NCBI GenBank assembly: GCA_025360665.1
Contig: JANYBU010000059.1
Coordinates: 1-6,785 of the forward strand
DNA length: 6,785 nt
Direction of reading: 5' to 3'
Source of the DNA: Nitrospira sp.
GTDB taxonomy: Bacteria > Nitrospirota > Nitrospiria > Nitrospirales > Nitrospiraceae
The first letter of the stretch is position 1. Each line of letters opens with the position of its first letter. The position numbers and the translations under genes are program-made. The notes beneath the pieces were generated by a model that ran no database searches, was not told the DNA's origin, and saw only the letters and a program-made list of their open reading frames with translations. Shown in pieces: positions 5,727 to 6,785 of this stretch.

Positions 5727-6290
5727 CTAGAGTTTAAGAAAGTTTCTGAGGAGGTCCTTCCCCGCCGTGGTGAGGATCGATTCAGGATGAAACTGCACCC
5801 CTTCGATGCCTAGCGACCGATGGCGTAATCCCATGATTTCACCCTCGGCCGTTTCGGCGGAAATCTCAAAACAGGAAGGCAGCGTCTCTCGTTTCACGAT
5901 CAGAGAATGGTAGCGGGTGGCATCAAATGGATTCGGCAGCTGATGGAAGATCGTTTTCCCGTCGTGTCGAATCTTCGACGTTTTGCCATGCATCAACCGT
6001 TCGGCTCGAACAACTTCGCCGCCAAACGCCACCGCCAGTGACTGATGGCCGAGGCAGACGCCTAAGAGCGGGAGACGCCCGCCAAAATGCCGGATCGTCT
6101 CGACCGACACACCCGCTTCCATCGGTGTGCAGGGTCCCGGAGAAATGACAATGCGGCTGGGCTGCAGCGATTCGATCTGGTCGATCGTAATTTTATTGTT
6201 GCGGAATACCCTGATGTCTTCACCCAGTTCCCCGAAGTATTGCACGAGGTTGTAGGTGAAGGAGTCATAGTTGTCTATCATCAGTAGCAT
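5727..6290 (-). CDS. trpG: Anthranilate synthase component II (glutamine amidotransferase)
   Basis: Supplies ammonia from glutamine to TrpE for anthranilate synthesis; in some bacteria the same subunit also serves aminodeoxychorismate synthase (PabA role), and no separate pab gene is visible here. The 187 residues start with 'MLLMIDNYDSFTYNL', the family N-terminus. The class I amidotransferase triad is complete: Cys79 in 'LLGVCLGHQ', His168 and Glu170 in 'GVQFHPES'. The oxyanion region is 'ISPGPCTP' (49-56), and 'YHSL' (127-130) is also conserved. The frame remains open to a GTG at 6371, but those 27 extra residues come from the palindrome-rich spacer and do not resemble TrpG. ATG 6290 has only a weak GAG (6300-6298) seven bases upstream; a second ATG three codons later has nothing better. 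Confidence 0.95.
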   Translation of the reverse strand: MLLMIDNYDSFTYNLVQYFGELGEDIRVFRNNKITIDQIESLQPSRIVISPGPCTPMEAGVSVETIRHFGGRLPLLGVCLGHQSLAVAFGGEVVRAERLMHGKTSKIRHDGKTIFHQLPNPFDATRYHSLIVKRETLPSCFEISAETAEGEIMGLRHRSLGIEGVQFHPESILTTAGKDLLRNFLKL

Positions 6291-6374
6291 GGCGTTACTC
6301 GCGCAAGCATCGCGCGCGGGACTCGGGGAAAATGCGAGACTCGCACTTGTGATGCTTCTCGCACGTAGCACCGG
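6291..6374 (-). repeat. Palindrome-rich spacer between trpE and trpG
   Basis: An 84-bp non-coding gap, unusually long for this operon. It contains a near-perfect 13-base palindrome, TGCGAGACTCGCA as read on the plus strand (6333-6345), flanked by an inverted repeat AAGCATC (6305-6311) and GATGCTT (6351-6357). The latter can be extended by GCG/CGC after a small internal loop. CTCGC(A/G)C occurs three times, at 6298, 6340 and 6358. The nested arrangement could fold as an outer stem with an inner hairpin. It may be a small dispersed palindromic element or an RNA structure in the message; no copies could be searched for. Confidence 0.4.
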
Positions 6375-6785
6375 TCATTCCAGTCCCTGCTCGGCCAATT
6401 CGACGGCCTTCATCATGGCCTGAGCCTTGTTACAGGTCTCTTCATATTCGTGTTCCGGATTCGAATCCGCGACAATGCCGGCCCCGGCTTGTATGAAGGC
6501 TTGGTGCTTCTTCACGACGACCGTCCGGATATTAATGCACATGTCCATGTTGCCGGAGAAACTGAAGTACCCCACCGCGCCGGCATAGGGACCGCGCCTC
6601 GTGGGCTCGAGTTCGTCGATGATCTGCATTGCGCGAATCTTCGGCGCACCGGAGACCGTACCGGCAGGGAAGCAGGCCCGCAACACGTCGTACGAGGTCT
6701 TCGACGTATCCAGTTGTCCTGTCACATTTGACACAATGTGCATCACATGCGAATACCGCTCGACGTGCATGAGCGAATCCACAGT
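6375..6785 (-). CDS. trpE: Anthranilate synthase component I, C-terminal part (5' truncated)
   Basis: The last 136 residues of the chorismate-binding subunit that forms anthranilate from chorismate with ammonia from TrpG; the gene continues beyond base 6785. The frame runs through the window edge, so the GTG at 6782 is an internal valine and not a start. Family landmarks in order (fragment numbering) are 'VERYSHVMHIVS' (8-19) with the active-site His16, 'PAGTVSGAPKIRAMQ' (40-54), 'GPYAGAVGYFSFSG' (65-78), 'CINIRT' (83-88), 'QAGAGIVADSNPEHEYEE' (98-115), where the acidic residues bind Mg2+, and 'NKA' (118-120). 'GTVSGAPK' and 'GPYAGAVGY' are shared by TrpE and PabB, so the trp context decides between them. 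The feedback tryptophan-binding site is N-terminal and cannot be judged. The stop TGA is at 6377-6375, and trpG begins 84 bp later. Confidence 0.94.
   Translation of the reverse strand, partial: TVDSLMHVERYSHVMHIVSNVTGQLDTSKTSYDVLRACFPAGTVSGAPKIRAMQIIDELEPTRRGPYAGAVGYFSFSGNMDMCINIRTVVVKKHQAFIQAGAGIVADSNPEHEYEETCNKAQAMMKAVELAEQGLE

Noticed and set aside
6291..6371. In-frame upstream extension of trpG starting at GTG 6371
   Set aside because: The 27 added residues are encoded by the palindromic spacer, while the family begins at the residues before IDNYDSF.

Overview
The window carries most of a tryptophan biosynthesis operon on the minus strand (1165-6785), facing two cell-envelope genes on the plus strand (1-1059). 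An outer-membrane beta-barrel end, a lipobox lipoprotein and moderately GC-rich DNA point to a diderm (Gram-negative) bacterium. The gene content and the style of the barrel and lipoprotein would suit Nitrospirota (Nitrospira-like), but that is an impression from family resemblance, not a demonstrated assignment.

Plus strand: 1-435 is the C-terminal 144 residues of a barrel protein resembling the TraF_2-type ('conjugal transfer protein TraF') outer-membrane family. Fifteen bases later a 202-residue lipoprotein begins, with a CsgG/DUF799-like 'IAVLPP' fold start. A 105-bp convergent intergenic region (1060-1164) separates it from the end of trpA and contains a weak hairpin followed by a T run.

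Minus strand, in transcription order: trpE (3' part only), trpG, trpD, trpC, trpF, trpB, trpA. Together these cover the whole route from chorismate to tryptophan: TrpE/TrpG make anthranilate, TrpD adds phosphoribose, TrpF isomerises, TrpC closes the indole ring, and TrpB/TrpA release indole and condense it with serine. Catalytic residues are intact in all the complete genes. Junctions are tight: trpG-trpD 23 bp, trpD-trpC 7 bp, trpC-trpF 10 bp, and trpB-trpA overlapping by GTGA. Two junctions are looser: trpE-trpG (84 bp) and trpF-trpB (44 bp). Start codons were chosen from family N-termini and ribosome binding sites, and several differ from the longest possible reading frame. The operon promoter and any leader or attenuator lie outside the window, upstream of trpE.

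The genes are conventional. The notable points are in the junctions. A 7-6-7 perfect inverted repeat at the end of trpF encloses a -35-like hexamer, 18 bp from a TATACT -10, just before trpBA. A palindrome-rich 84-bp spacer lies between trpE and trpG. Small GC hairpins cover the only Shine-Dalgarno candidates of trpD and trpF. An extended -10 abuts the ATG of the lipoprotein, which has no visible Shine-Dalgarno. I see no evidence for a previously undescribed multi-gene system here. No tRNA, rRNA, CRISPR array or insertion sequence was recognised, and no stretch over 300 bases lacks a gene.
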